Notes: generated from the letters alone by a model not told the origin. A stretch of 64,000 bases of DNA from CAZAMB01 sp964486335 (GCA_964486335.1 CAZAMB010000010.1:62001-126000); one strand, 5' to 3'. Shown: positions 9,601-18,183, numbered from the stretch's first letter. Program-made: numbers and translations.

Positions 9601-9859
9601 GCAGCGATTCAAAGGCCGGAAGCAACTCGCACGACTGACCGAGAAAAAGCTCTATGTCGTCACGGGCGTGATCCGCCTCCTCGAGATGGGCCGTAACGAA
9701 AAGAACGGCTCGATTTGTCGCGGCAATCGCCTGAGCGACCGCCAGGGGCGCAGACGACCCCCACAGCCCGGCGACGTGGACCACTCCCCCTCCACGTTTC
9801 ACTCGAGCCTTCAGTTGCTGCAACCGCGGATCGGCGGCGATCGATGGGATCACCAACAC
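6620..9859 (-). CDS. mfd: Transcription-repair coupling factor Mfd
   Basis: Removes RNA polymerase stalled at DNA damage and recruits UvrA. The 1079-aa protein has the expected order: a UvrB-like N-terminal region, an RNA-polymerase-interaction domain with LKPGEHVVHVLHGIAVYRG, then the RecG-like translocase with Walker A GDVGYGKTELAMRA, Walker B IVIDEEQRFG, TATPIPRTLHMSL and QLRGRVGR, and a C-terminal TRCF domain. It is slightly shorter than the Escherichia coli protein (about 1150 aa). The start is GTG at 9859, and a good -35/-10 pair ends only 9 nt upstream, so the mRNA may be leaderless. The ppiC-like gene follows with a 4-nt overlap. Confidence 0.97.
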   Translation of the reverse strand: MLVIPSIAADPRLQQLKARVKRGGGVVHVAGLWGSSAPLAVAQAIAATNRAVLFVTAHLEEADHARDDIELFLGQSCELLPAFESLRGEGAADGEIEAERAKLCSLPTLAGRVIVVPIQALIQAVPSPEELARNTIVLNRGATLTPDGLTAWAVERGFARLDMVESPGDVARRGDIVDLFVAGESAPFRIQFDDDVIESVRAFDIGTQRSMDSLGKLSIAVVPRIEGRSLYAPVDFLTYFPSDGIVVLDGPREIQEMGTTFRSRLGGGDGLFDVRHVLARCDSFTQVHVSRFGSAAIADEDTFDFGVGSLSRFEGGAADAVSELIELAKDRAVYVVCDNEGERLRLHEMLVEQDDATVSAVQLLLGTIHRGFEWTAARTIVVGHHELFHRLRQRRRVRRIEAGRTLDSWTDLKPGEHVVHVLHGIAVYRGLKTMRKGASSQQEEFLTLEFAEGAVVHVPCSQIDLVQKYIGAGGRKPQLSTIGGKRWSKTKEKVTDSVSDLAEALLRVQAARSQASGVAYPADTQWQREFEGAFLYEETEDQLLVAGEIRTDLTSTRPMDRLVCGDVGYGKTELAMRAAFKVVEFGRQVAVLVPTTVLAEQHYRTFSDRMADYPFSIGCLSRFRSAAEQRDLVQRIRKGQVDIVIGTHRLLSKDVLFANLGLIVIDEEQRFGVEAKEKLRLARETVDVLTLTATPIPRTLHMSLVGIRDISSLQTPPVDRRAIATQVRAFDESIIRDAILRELNRDGQVYFIHNFVHSIAAMADTIRRIVPDARVIHGHGQMKDDELEDVMHRFVRREADVLVATTIIESGIDIPTVNTIFINRADRFGLADLHQLRGRVGRASHRAYCYLLLSPDRPVLGKAAKRLKAIEEFSELGAGFRIAMRDLEIRGAGNLLGREQSGHIAAVGYEMYCRLLEQTVWRLKNEPDPTPPAVHLDLDVAALIPGHYIASDRARIEMYRRVVSCRTTEDLAQLERDLADAFGPVPKPMQRLLELAEIRVLARGFGVASISLRTPDVVFVVESVAMAEPLFVDAPGSVRMPDARTIHLRLPPSYLETATLVAVLRRMLGKASQRKEPVG

Positions 9860-9868
9860 AGGCTGGGG

Positions 9869-9896
9869 ATCATACGCACCCGGCCATCCTTCTCAA
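9869..9896 (-). promoter_or_regulatory. Putative mfd promoter, leaderless type
   Basis: Minus strand: TTGAGA (9891-9896), 16-nt spacer, TATGAT (9869-9874). Both hexamers are close to sigma-70 consensus. The -10 ends 9 nt before the GTG start, which leaves room for little or no leader. Confidence 0.6.
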
Positions 9897-9987
9897 GACC
9901 GGCCTTTAATCACGCCGAAACGCTTTGGCTTCGGAGGATTCGACTCGTCCGCCTGCCGACAACATCCCACAAATACCGACAGACATA

Positions 9988-10055
9988 AGCTGGTTTGAGT
10001 CCGATCTTCAAACTAAGCTGTCTTAGGGGGAGTGACTGATTGAACAGTTACCCCC
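9988..10055 (+). promoter_or_regulatory. Two consecutive inverted repeats in the mfd/exported-protein gap
   Basis: The first, 9988-10019, pairs AGCT-G-GTTTGA with TCAAAC-TA-AGCT around a 9-nt loop. The second, 10027-10055, pairs GGGG (bulged A) GTGACTG with CAGTTAC CCCC around a 6-nt loop, giving 11 base pairs including one G-T. Neither is followed by a T-tract on either strand, so they do not look like intrinsic terminators. They lie 85-150 nt before the ATG at 10140 and could be an operator or a structured leader. Confidence 0.45.
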
Positions 10056-10139
10056 GGCCGGTCCGCGATTCGGAATGCGGAGATAACTCAGTTCCAATCC
10101 GGCCTGTTGCGGCGTCCATAACATCGGGAGGTACTTAAC

Positions 10140-12074
10140 ATGCGTTTCGTTCAAATGACCTCGTTGCGACTCGCCGTCGCGCTCGGCTTGCTGGCTCCCA
10201 TTTCGGTATTCGCGGGCGGCCTTGGCGAACGGTTTTCCCTTTCAAAGGCCGTTCCGCAGGATTGCTGGTTGTACGTCCACGCGGTCAAAAACCCCGAACG
10301 AGCATGGATCGATCAACAGTGGGAAGGTGTGTTTGATGCCCTTGCAAAGTCGGGAATCCAGAAGGACCTCGTCTCGATGGTGATGTCGGTCATCCCGGAG
10401 GCCAAACGTGGGGAAGCCCAGGCTACGGTCGACAAAGTCACGACGTTGCTGAACGGCGTCCAATGGGGCAAGCTTGTTGAAAACGAGTTCGTCTTCGCCG
10501 AGCGTTTTGCGCCGACGGCGCTGTGGATTGACTACATCTTCATCGCCCAGAACTCACCCGGCAGCGCCGAATCCAATTTCGCCGGTATTGCGGCGATCCT
10601 CAAGGAGGCAGCTTCCGCGTTTGGCGCGACGACAACGCAATCGACGATTCACGATGTCGATGTATGGGAACTCTCTCATGAGGGCTTCGCCAAAATCGGC
10701 ATGAGCCTGGGTGTCTTCCGTAGCGGCGATACGATCGGCATGACCACCAGCCGCAAGGCGCTGGAGGAGATCATCGGCTTGCTCCGGGGAAAGTCCGACG
10801 CGAAATCCATCACCGATGCCCCGCGATTCAAGGAAGCGATTTCCTCGGTCAAGGCCCCGGAAGATGTCATCAGCTACTTCGATTTCCAAAGCTTCATCGG
10901 CTCTTTCGGAAAGATGTTCGATACGATCGCTGCGATGAAGCAAGGCCCGGACAAGGGCGCCGACGGCAAGGAAGGAGTTGAGTCGCCTGAACTGGCAATC
11001 TTGAAGAAAGTCCTGAACCAGCTGAATGTGTTCGAATACTCGATCACGACCGTCGCAACGGACGGACGGCGCGAGTTTCGCTATGACGTCACCAAGATCC
11101 AGTCCGGCAAGGAGAAATCTCCACTGGCTGCTTCGATGCTGAACAGGAAGCCTTTTGAGCAGTTCGATCAGTTCATTCCCGCCGACGCCACCGGATTCAA
11201 CTTGACGGGATTTATCGACTTGGGAGTGGTTTACGACGCGATTCTTGATTTCGTTAGAAAGGAAATCCCGGAGGGCGCGGCCGGTATTGAAAAATGGAAT
11301 TCGCAAATCGCCGCGTTCGGATTCGATCCCAAGGCTGACTTCTTCGACTGGTGGAGCGGAGAGATGATCAGCGTCAGCATGCCCCCCGCCATCGTTACCC
11401 CCATGGGCGGAAGCGACGGGGTCTTGATGATCCGAACCCGCGACTCCGCGCTCGCCAAAGCGAAGGTTGACGGCTTCATCAACTTCGTCAAGGACAAGCT
11501 TCAGGGTGAGGGTCAGATGCTCATGATCTCCGACGCGAAAGTCGAGGGCGGCGGCTTCCAGGAAATCACGCACCCCTCGATCGCCATGTTCCTGAAGCTC
11601 GTGATCGGTGTTCGCGGAGACTGGCTGGTCCTCGGAACGTCTTCGGGCGCGGTGAGCAAGTGCATGGATGTCGCCGCCGGAAAAACGCCGTCCATCGTGA
11701 AGAACGCTCGCTTTGCCGAAGAGGGGCTGATTCCCAAGGGCCCTGTTCAGGGTGCTTCGTTCACCGATACCTCCAAGTTTGGACAGGAATTGGGCGCCGC
11801 CGCCGGCATGGTCGGCATGTTCGGCGGCATGGCCGTCGCCGGAATGCCTGAAACCAACGACGACGAACGGACCGGCAAGCGGATCGTGCAATCGCTCCTG
11901 GGCACGTTGATGAAACTCGGCCCGGTGCTCCAAAAAATCGACTTCTACAGTTCTGAATCGTCGATCAGTACGTTCGACGGCAAGCTGACGTTGCGCAAGG
12001 ACTCGGTCGTCACCTACAAGAAGCCCAAGGAGACCGACGCCAAAAGCGCGGAAGCGTCGAAGTCAAAGGAATAG
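10140..12074 (+). CDS. Large exported protein of unknown function
   Basis: A 644-aa protein with a clear Sec signal peptide (basic start, hydrophobic core, probable cleavage after VFA at residue 25). The mature part has no cysteine-rich or enzymatic motif I recognise. It alternates predicted beta strands and helices in a way that recalls DUF3352-type exported proteins of planctomycetes, a resemblance and not a proven assignment. A Gly/Met-rich stretch lies near 555-575 and the last 25 residues are rich in Lys, Glu, Ser and Ala. The ATG has a GGGAGG ribosome binding site about 9 nt upstream. It is transcribed alone, divergent from mfd and convergent with the FkbM gene. Confidence 0.8.
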   Translation: MRFVQMTSLRLAVALGLLAPISVFAGGLGERFSLSKAVPQDCWLYVHAVKNPERAWIDQQWEGVFDALAKSGIQKDLVSMVMSVIPEAKRGEAQATVDKVTTLLNGVQWGKLVENEFVFAERFAPTALWIDYIFIAQNSPGSAESNFAGIAAILKEAASAFGATTTQSTIHDVDVWELSHEGFAKIGMSLGVFRSGDTIGMTTSRKALEEIIGLLRGKSDAKSITDAPRFKEAISSVKAPEDVISYFDFQSFIGSFGKMFDTIAAMKQGPDKGADGKEGVESPELAILKKVLNQLNVFEYSITTVATDGRREFRYDVTKIQSGKEKSPLAASMLNRKPFEQFDQFIPADATGFNLTGFIDLGVVYDAILDFVRKEIPEGAAGIEKWNSQIAAFGFDPKADFFDWWSGEMISVSMPPAIVTPMGGSDGVLMIRTRDSALAKAKVDGFINFVKDKLQGEGQMLMISDAKVEGGGFQEITHPSIAMFLKLVIGVRGDWLVLGTSSGAVSKCMDVAAGKTPSIVKNARFAEEGLIPKGPVQGASFTDTSKFGQELGAAAGMVGMFGGMAVAGMPETNDDERTGKRIVQSLLGTLMKLGPVLQKIDFYSSESSISTFDGKLTLRKDSVVTYKKPKETDAKSAEASKSKE

Positions 12075-12135
12075 CGATCTCGCTAAAGAAGGATTCGGAG
12101 CCGCGCGATGCATTCTCGATTTCGGATTCGAAAGG

Positions 12136-12861
12136 TCAATCACTTGCGCCCAACGAATCGACGTCGAGAGCATCGCGCCGATCGTCGTCGCGGATGAAGA
12201 AGTCGTTGATCTTCTGACGATGGATTTTTCGGTAGCCTCGTTGCGCAAGATAGGGTTCGATCGTCGCCCCGGCCGGACGGTCATTTTCAATCACCAGCAC
12301 GCGGGGCCGAAAACGTTCCAGCGTGAATCCGTCGAGGACGTCAAGTTCGCACCCTTCGGTGTCAATCGAAACAAGGTCCACGCTCCACCCCGACTTAGGC
12401 GACCACGGACCACCGTGCGGCGACGGATTCCGCCGCTCGCTGAGCAAAACCCCATCCAGCGTCAACAAAGGAACTTCGATTTCGACGAGGTTCGCGCCTT
12501 CCCGAATGCACCGGTCCACATGCTCTTGATCTGATCGCAGGAATGACAGCACGGGGACGTTTTGCGCTACCGTGAATGTCGCGGTTCCCTTGCTGCCGCG
12601 CTGACTGCAAGCGCCGTGGATAACGCGACTCCGGGGTCGAACAGCGGCCGCCCGCTGGCACAATTCGGGAATCGGTTCGATCAACAACCCGTGCCACCCC
12701 ATTTGTTCCAGGAAATACGTATTGCTCAGCGTGACGCCGTCGTATGCCCCGACTTCCACGAAATATCCGGATGTGCAACCGCGGAACAGGTTCCAAAGCA
12801 CGCGGTCTTCACCGAATTGCGCGCGAAGAAGATGCTCGATGGATATCGAGGTGCAGGTCAT
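12136..12861 (-). CDS. FkbM family SAM-dependent methyltransferase
   Basis: 241-aa class I methyltransferase of the FkbM family, which usually methylates sugar or polyketide hydroxyls. Motif I is FVEVGAYDGVTLSNTYFLE (SAM binding), followed by LLIEPIP, a VDLVSIDTEGCELDVLDGF block containing the family's acidic motif, and VLVIENDRP. The frame is open farther upstream, but that extension is a shadow of the preceding glycosyltransferase. The ATG at 12861 overlaps that gene's TGA as ATGA and gives a protein beginning exactly at the domain, so I chose it. It probably acts on the product of the adjacent glycosyltransferase. Confidence 0.88.
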   Translation of the reverse strand: MTCTSISIEHLLRAQFGEDRVLWNLFRGCTSGYFVEVGAYDGVTLSNTYFLEQMGWHGLLIEPIPELCQRAAAVRPRSRVIHGACSQRGSKGTATFTVAQNVPVLSFLRSDQEHVDRCIREGANLVEIEVPLLTLDGVLLSERRNPSPHGGPWSPKSGWSVDLVSIDTEGCELDVLDGFTLERFRPRVLVIENDRPAGATIEPYLAQRGYRKIHRQKINDFFIRDDDRRDALDVDSLGASD

Positions 12862-14186
12862 GTTCGACTCGCACCCACGGGCGGTTGCCGACGCGTTGTC
12901 GCTGCTTCCCGCTCCGAGGAAATCAGCACGTCGGCCGCCGAAGATTCCCCGCTCCCCACCAGTCTCGGGAGCACCCCATTGTCCCGCAGAATGTCCACCA
13001 GTTTCGTGATTCGATGACTGTAAAGATGCTCGCGCAACGTGCGCCGCTGACCAGCCACAGCGATGTCGCGTCGCCTGGCCGGGTTTTCGATGTAAAACGC
13101 GATCTTGTCGAGCAGCTCCGACTCGTCGCGAAACACGTCGCATTCCTCGCCGATCTCGAAGCACGATACCAGCTCTGGCGTCCAATAGGTCAACATGAAT
13201 CCGCCATAAGCGGTAATCTCGAAATGCCGGTAGTTCAGTCCGGTCTCCAAATTTCCTTTCATCAGGTTGAGGCAAATCGGAACGCGACGCATGCGCTCAT
13301 GCAGTACGTTCATGTCCCAGATGCGGGGCGTGTGTTTCAGCCCGTAGTTCGTTTCCCAATGATCACCGATGAGCTCAAACGCGTCGCCAAGTTTGATCTT
13401 GAGGAATCTCGCGAATCGGTCGCGTTGCTTGATCGCGAGATAGGCGTTGTAAGCGAACTTGTGATGAAAATAGAGTTGCGACTTGCCCGCTCGCGTGGCC
13501 CGATCGTCGCTCTCCAACGGCGGCTGCCCAAACTGGTACAACTCATGATACACTTTGTCGAAGGTCAGGTCCGGCATGTCTGCACGCACCGCTGCCGCCG
13601 TCAATCCGGCGAAGAGGTGCTGTGGAAGAATACCCTGGGCCGATCGAAACCACGACGACGCGGGATGACCCATAAACGCGACGAGCGGACCGTCTGTCGC
13701 CTCCGGTTGCGGAGTCGTATCGAAATCGTCGTTAGCGGCGGCCATCGGCATCGTGATGATGTTAGGAATTCCCAGCTTTCGCAGCTCTTCGCCGTGCGCC
13801 GTTTCCCAAATCCACTTGATCCACGAGTTGTTTTCCAGCAGATGCCAATGGTCGGACCACGACGCTTCCGACATCGTGGACGTGATTGGATCCAGGTAAC
13901 TCGCGACATGCGGAATACCCAGGGCCGCGGTCGTGATCTGGACCTCTCCGTCCGTCGAATTGGCCGGGACGAGCGTGAGCGCTTCCGTGTTGAAATCGAG
14001 CACGAGGTCGATTCCATGGCGCGAAAGGAACTCCCGATAGATCGGCCCGTCGGCCAGCCGCTGCTGGGGTCCGCGATTGAAATTCAGCGTCGCTATCGGG
14101 GGCAGGACGTGCGCCTCAAAGCCTGCCTCGCGTACCGAGCGAGCAAGCTGCTCCGTTGTGGCAATCCGCAATGGTCGTCGAATCAT
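12858..14186 (-). CDS. CgeB-like glycosyltransferase
   Basis: 442-aa cytoplasmic glycosyltransferase of the GT-B type. The C-terminal third carries the CgeB/Glyco_trans_1_2 pattern: ETGLNYRHFEITAYGGFML, CFEIGEECDVF, AGQRRTLREHLYSHRI. The N-terminal half is a poorly conserved Rossmann-like region with PHVASYLDP. I start at ATG 14186, which has GAAGGG about 6 nt upstream and sits 10 nt after the stop of the preceding gene; the longer open frame overlaps that gene. It is clearly paralogous to the first 400 residues of the upstream fusion protein. Donor and acceptor sugars cannot be read from the sequence. Confidence 0.85.
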   Translation of the reverse strand: MIRRPLRIATTEQLARSVREAGFEAHVLPPIATLNFNRGPQQRLADGPIYREFLSRHGIDLVLDFNTEALTLVPANSTDGEVQITTAALGIPHVASYLDPITSTMSEASWSDHWHLLENNSWIKWIWETAHGEELRKLGIPNIITMPMAAANDDFDTTPQPEATDGPLVAFMGHPASSWFRSAQGILPQHLFAGLTAAAVRADMPDLTFDKVYHELYQFGQPPLESDDRATRAGKSQLYFHHKFAYNAYLAIKQRDRFARFLKIKLGDAFELIGDHWETNYGLKHTPRIWDMNVLHERMRRVPICLNLMKGNLETGLNYRHFEITAYGGFMLTYWTPELVSCFEIGEECDVFRDESELLDKIAFYIENPARRRDIAVAGQRRTLREHLYSHRITKLVDILRDNGVLPRLVGSGESSAADVLISSEREAATTRRQPPVGASRT

Positions 14187-14196
14187 CGGTTTCCCT

Positions 14197-16062
14197 TCAC
14201 GCTTTGACGTACAATGCGTCGCCCCAGTTGTTGGGTTGGTCCGACGGATACACCGCGCGGCGACGATAGCCGTGCTCACCCAGAAACGAATCGACCTCGC
14301 CGAACAACGGGCAATCCTTGTAAATCGGGACGAACGACACTTCCAGCAAGATCGCCTTCACCGACCGAAGCAACTTCTTCGCTCCGTGCAGCGCCTTCAG
14401 CTCCGCGCCTTGCACGTCCAGTTTGATCACGTCCACCCGCTGCGGATCGACCCCTGCTTGGTCACACCAGTCATCCAGCGACACCGTCTCCACGGTCTCT
14501 TTACCAACGGCCCACGTCCATTGCGCGCACGGATTGCCTTCAAGATATCCCAGCAAAGAATGCGCCTCCGGACTCGACGTCAAGTTGATCTCCGCCGTGC
14601 CCGTCCGATCCGACACCGCCGCCTTCACCGGATGAACCCCGAGCGTCTCGGCCTTAACCTGGAGTTTCTCGAACACGGAACGCACCGGCTCAAAAGCGTG
14701 AATGCTCGCGGCCGGAAACTGCTTTCGAAACGCCTCGGCCATCTGACCGACATTGGCGCCGCAATCGAGAATCACGTCGGGCTTGGGCACCACGGCTTTC
14801 AAATCGTCGGCCCAATGCGACGATGAAAACGCCACCGGTGCCGGTTTTCCCGCGACGGCATGAAGCAACGATTGCAATCGATGGCTGTAAAGATGCTGCG
14901 ACAACGTTCGCCGCTGACCGGCCAGCGCGATCGCCCCCCGCTCCGCCGGCCTCGCCATGTAATATTGAATCTTCTCAACTAGATCGGCTTCGCTGGCGAA
15001 GGTTGCACACTCCTTGCCGATTTCAAAGCAATTCGCCAGCTCCGGCTGCTCATGGCAGAGCATGAATCCGCCGGCCGCCGTGATCTCGAAGTGCCGCATG
15101 TTCAATCCGGTCTCCGCGTTGCCATTCACGAGGTTCAGGTTGATGGCAACCTGCCGGAAATGCTGAAAGTAATCGTCGGTCGATGCGATCGGCTGCTGCG
15201 TCGGCAGCCCATACGCCGAATCCCAGCCTCGACCGATCAGCTCAAACGCCTCGCCGAGTTTTCGCTTCAGAAAAATGACGTAGCGATCTCGCTGGCGAAT
15301 GCACAGTTGTGCGTGATGGAAAAGTTTGGCGTCAAAATAGGCCCGCGACTTTTGAACCTGCGTCGCAATGTCATCCGATGGTGCCGGAAGTGCGCCCAAT
15401 CCGAACTCGTCGTGATACACGTCGCAAAACGTTGCGCCTGTCGCTCCTGAGCGAAATGCCGCCGTCAACACCCCGGCCAATAGCGAGGAAGTCGCCACCG
15501 CGTTGCCCGGCCGAAAGTAGCTTGTATTCTGGCCCCCTACGAATGAAACGATTGGGCGGCAGTTTGTCGGGTCGAGCGGCCGCACTTCATAGTCCCGGTT
15601 CGGAGCCGCCATCGGCAGATGCAGAACACCCGGAACGCCAAACCGCCGCAATTCCGCGGCCTGTGCCCGATCCCAAACCGCCTTAACCCACATCCCACTT
15701 CGCAGGCATTGCCAGACAGTGTGCCAGTCCAACCCCTGAAACGACGTGGTCATCGGGTCTATAAAGTGTGAAACGAGACCTTGCCCCGTCACTTCATGTG
15801 CGAGCTTGACTTCCGTCGGGGCGGAACCGGAACCGCGAACGAACCCCAACCCTGTCCCTCCGTTATCCAAAAGGAATGCGGTCGAGCGATCAGTGAGCAA
15901 CGAAGCGACACGTCCACCGTTGGCGATCCGCGCGGCAAGGTCGGCTTCGTAAGCGTTTCCGCCGGCAGGTGTCGCGATGGGAAGCGGAATAAACTCCTGT
16001 TGCAGCGCCGCGCAGGCTCCCGGCCACCATCCATGCTCGAAAACGCCGATTGACGATTGCAT
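14197..16062 (-). CDS. Fused CgeB-like glycosyltransferase and FkbM methyltransferase
   Basis: 621 aa with two modules. Residues 1 to about 405 are a CgeB-type glycosyltransferase (ETGLNMRHFEITAAGGFML, CFEIGKECATF, AGQRRTLSQHLYSHRL). Residues about 415 to 621 are an FkbM methyltransferase (DVILDCGANVGQMAEAF, HAFEPVRSVFEKL, VDVIKLDVQGAELKAL). The downstream genes 14186-12858 and 12861-12136 carry the same two modules separately, pointing to a duplication followed by fusion or fission. I chose ATG 16062 because the 26 upstream in-frame residues are Pro/Arg-rich and unlike the family. A role in building a methylated surface glycan is likely but inferred. Confidence 0.85.
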   Translation of the reverse strand: MQSSIGVFEHGWWPGACAALQQEFIPLPIATPAGGNAYEADLAARIANGGRVASLLTDRSTAFLLDNGGTGLGFVRGSGSAPTEVKLAHEVTGQGLVSHFIDPMTTSFQGLDWHTVWQCLRSGMWVKAVWDRAQAAELRRFGVPGVLHLPMAAPNRDYEVRPLDPTNCRPIVSFVGGQNTSYFRPGNAVATSSLLAGVLTAAFRSGATGATFCDVYHDEFGLGALPAPSDDIATQVQKSRAYFDAKLFHHAQLCIRQRDRYVIFLKRKLGEAFELIGRGWDSAYGLPTQQPIASTDDYFQHFRQVAINLNLVNGNAETGLNMRHFEITAAGGFMLCHEQPELANCFEIGKECATFASEADLVEKIQYYMARPAERGAIALAGQRRTLSQHLYSHRLQSLLHAVAGKPAPVAFSSSHWADDLKAVVPKPDVILDCGANVGQMAEAFRKQFPAASIHAFEPVRSVFEKLQVKAETLGVHPVKAAVSDRTGTAEINLTSSPEAHSLLGYLEGNPCAQWTWAVGKETVETVSLDDWCDQAGVDPQRVDVIKLDVQGAELKALHGAKKLLRSVKAILLEVSFVPIYKDCPLFGEVDSFLGEHGYRRRAVYPSDQPNNWGDALYVKA

Positions 16063-16350
16063 CGGAATAACTTTCGCAGGCACAGGCCGGAAACGAAGCC
16101 CAATGGGTGGCGGCGGCGCCTCCCCGGATCGCTTTCGCAATTATCGGTCAAAAAGGAACTTCGTGTGTACGATAACTCACAATGGACAGGAATGGGTTGG
16201 CGCACCACAACGCAAGACAATTTTTTTCAAAGTTCTCGCGCGGAAACTCGATGAAATCAAACAGCGGCCGTGCCTACAATTGAAAAACGCGACGCGGATA
16301 TCTGGAGCGTAAAATACGCTGCTCGCTAACCGTGGAGGGCGACTTCTTTC

Positions 16351-17151
16351 GTGATCTTCAAACGCCGTTGGAAACATCTGGCCATCGCGGCGACGCTGAC
16401 GGTCGGCGGCGGCTGCTCCATCACTCCGCCGATCCGCGCGATCAACGCGTTGTCTGATGATCCGGTTGCCGAAGCGCCCGCCAACGGGCCGAACAGACCC
16501 TGGCACGTTGAATTCGGTTATCACGGCAGTCACACCAAGCTCGCCGAAACCAAACGAATGCTCGATCGACGGCTCGACATTCCCATGAAGTTCGACGTCC
16601 TCGATGTGTTTCACCACCCGGACACACCGCTTGATCGTAAGAGCAATCTGAGCCTCGCATCGATCTACCTGGCGGTAGGTCGGCAGGAATCAGACTGGTT
16701 TGTCTGGAATCTGCAAATCGGCGGAGGCGGCGCAAGCGATCAAACCCATCAGCGATTCCTCAACGCCAACCTCGAAGTCTCGTTTCGCTATGCATTGGCC
16801 TACACCTCCCTCATGGCCGAGATTTACCCGTGGTCCGTCCCCGCGCCGCTTGACGAAATGAACTGGACGCAGCGACTATCCGCCAGCCGGCCGTTTGTCG
16901 TCACGGGCTTGCAAACCGGATATGTCAACGGCGAAGGTCAAGGGCACTATTCCATCGCTCCGTTCCGCATCTACGGCGACCGAGAGAGGATTCGCGATTG
17001 GATCACCGCCTACGTCGCGGGTGTCGGTTGGGCACTGCCGCTCGATGGGCATTGGACCCTCCAACTTATCGGCGACTACCGCTTTCACTTCTACCGACCC
17101 GACGAATACGATAGCTGGACCGTTACGACCGGCCTTCGTTACAACTTTTGA
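16351..17151 (+). CDS. Predicted outer-membrane lipoprotein or beta-barrel, unknown function
   Basis: 266-aa exported protein starting at GTG with GGAGGG 11 nt upstream. The N-terminus is basic then hydrophobic and ends in GGGCS, a weak lipobox. The rest has many alternating aromatic/polar strands (YLAVGRQESDWFVWNLQIGG, WTLQLIGDYRFHFY) and ends in TTGLRYNF, with the C-terminal phenylalanine typical of outer-membrane barrels. It resembles small lipid A-modifying barrels in layout, but I see no catalytic motif and do not assign one. It lies between the glycosyltransferase block and another exported protein. Confidence 0.7.
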   Translation: MIFKRRWKHLAIAATLTVGGGCSITPPIRAINALSDDPVAEAPANGPNRPWHVEFGYHGSHTKLAETKRMLDRRLDIPMKFDVLDVFHHPDTPLDRKSNLSLASIYLAVGRQESDWFVWNLQIGGGGASDQTHQRFLNANLEVSFRYALAYTSLMAEIYPWSVPAPLDEMNWTQRLSASRPFVVTGLQTGYVNGEGQGHYSIAPFRIYGDRERIRDWITAYVAGVGWALPLDGHWTLQLIGDYRFHFYRPDEYDSWTVTTGLRYNF

Positions 17152-17279
17152 CTTCACATACTCTCATTCCCAACGGCAGAGGCAACTGGCGTTTCCCCGC
17201 GGCGCGGCGTACACTTGGCCGCGTTCAACCGGACGAGACGAGCCGTCACGGTGGGTCTATCTTGCACGGAGAAACTACG

Positions 17280-18062
17280 ATGATTCGCAATTTTTCATTG
17301 ACCGCTTTCTGTTTGCTGCTTACAAGCGTCACCTTTGCGCAGGATTCCGGCACCAAGAAGGACGAAGGCGACAAAGCCGCGAAATCCGAATCCGGCGCGA
17401 CGGACGAGGCCACTGAAATCCTCAAGAAAGCGGACGAAGCTTGCAAAGCCGTGAAGAGCGTTAAGTACACGGCAAGCGGGCTGGGAACCGGAATTAACGA
17501 GGCACGTGTTCCCAAAACCGAGGGCACCGTTATCCTCAGCGGCTACAAGAATGGTCGCCCGGAAAAGTTTCGATACGAAGTGAAGGCCCAACGAGCCGGC
17601 TCTGCTGAAACCATTGCTGCGACCATCGGATCCGATGGCAATGAGTACTATGCCATTGACCCGGCCAAAAAAGTGGCCTATGTCGATATCGACCCGGCGG
17701 TTCTCGGAGGCTTTCAACGAATTGGAACGACCGTCACGATGGTCGAGTTCGTTCACGAAGCGCCTTTTTCAGACGAGATCAACGCGGAGAAGAAGGAACT
17801 GAAGGGTTCGACCAAGGTCGGCGACGAGGATTGCTTCGAGGTTTATGTCAAATACTCCAATCAGGGCCAGGAAGCCAATTGGTTCTTTTCGAAAAAGGAC
17901 TACCTGCCGAGGCGAGTCGACCGCAAGTTCACGCGGGGCGAAGAAGTCGGCGGGACGCAGATCATCGTCACATCCTTGACGGTTGATCCTAAGTCAGACA
18001 AAGATCCGCTCAAGTTTGAACTGCCGGATGGCTACACGAAATCCGACGATTTCGCGCCGTGA
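17280..18062 (+). CDS. Exported LolA-fold-like protein
   Basis: 260 aa. The ATG at 17280 has GGAG about 9 nt upstream and opens directly into a signal peptide (FCLLLTSVTFAQ, cleavage near residue 21). A Lys/Glu/Ser linker leads into a helix (ATEILKKADEACKAVKSVKYT) and a long antiparallel beta sheet with paired strands, the pattern of LolA/DUF2092-like lipid- or hydrophobe-binding proteins. ANWFFSKKDYLPRRVDRKF is characteristic of that group. Function is not proven. The in-frame extension upstream to 17148 overlaps the previous gene and lacks a signal peptide, so I rejected it. Confidence 0.72.
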   Translation: MIRNFSLTAFCLLLTSVTFAQDSGTKKDEGDKAAKSESGATDEATEILKKADEACKAVKSVKYTASGLGTGINEARVPKTEGTVILSGYKNGRPEKFRYEVKAQRAGSAETIAATIGSDGNEYYAIDPAKKVAYVDIDPAVLGGFQRIGTTVTMVEFVHEAPFSDEINAEKKELKGSTKVGDEDCFEVYVKYSNQGQEANWFFSKKDYLPRRVDRKFTRGEEVGGTQIIVTSLTVDPKSDKDPLKFELPDGYTKSDDFAP

Positions 18063-18064
18063 TG

Positions 18065-18091
18065 CGGCGTTGGTGTTTGCGCCGGTCTTTT
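18065..18091 (+). terminator. Possible intrinsic terminator
   Basis: CGGCG (18065-18069) pairs with CGCCG (18080-18084) around a 10-nt loop and is followed by GTCTTTT. It starts 2 nt after the stop of the LolA-like gene. The T-tract is short and the loop large, so strength is uncertain. Confidence 0.4.
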
Positions 18092-18183
18092 CAACGGCGA
18101 TGGAATGATTCCGCCAAAGAAACGTATCGGAGAGACAAGTGCTTTCCGCTATCGCGCGGTTGCGGCTCGGTCAAGCGGACCCC

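Noticed and set aside
8996..9988. 330-codon open frame on the plus strand
   Set aside because: Antisense to the N-terminal third of mfd and crosses its promoter.
10554..11933. 459-codon open frame on the minus strand
   Set aside because: Antisense to the exported 644-aa protein; no start signals and composition typical of antisense shadows.
12744..14207. 487-codon open frame on the plus strand
   Set aside because: Lies opposite the FkbM and CgeB-like genes, which have clear family motifs. The product is Arg/His-rich and resembles nothing known; it is a shadow of GC-rich third positions.
16221..16230. T-run as a possible terminator
   Set aside because: No stem precedes it on the plus strand, and no gene ends there on either strand.
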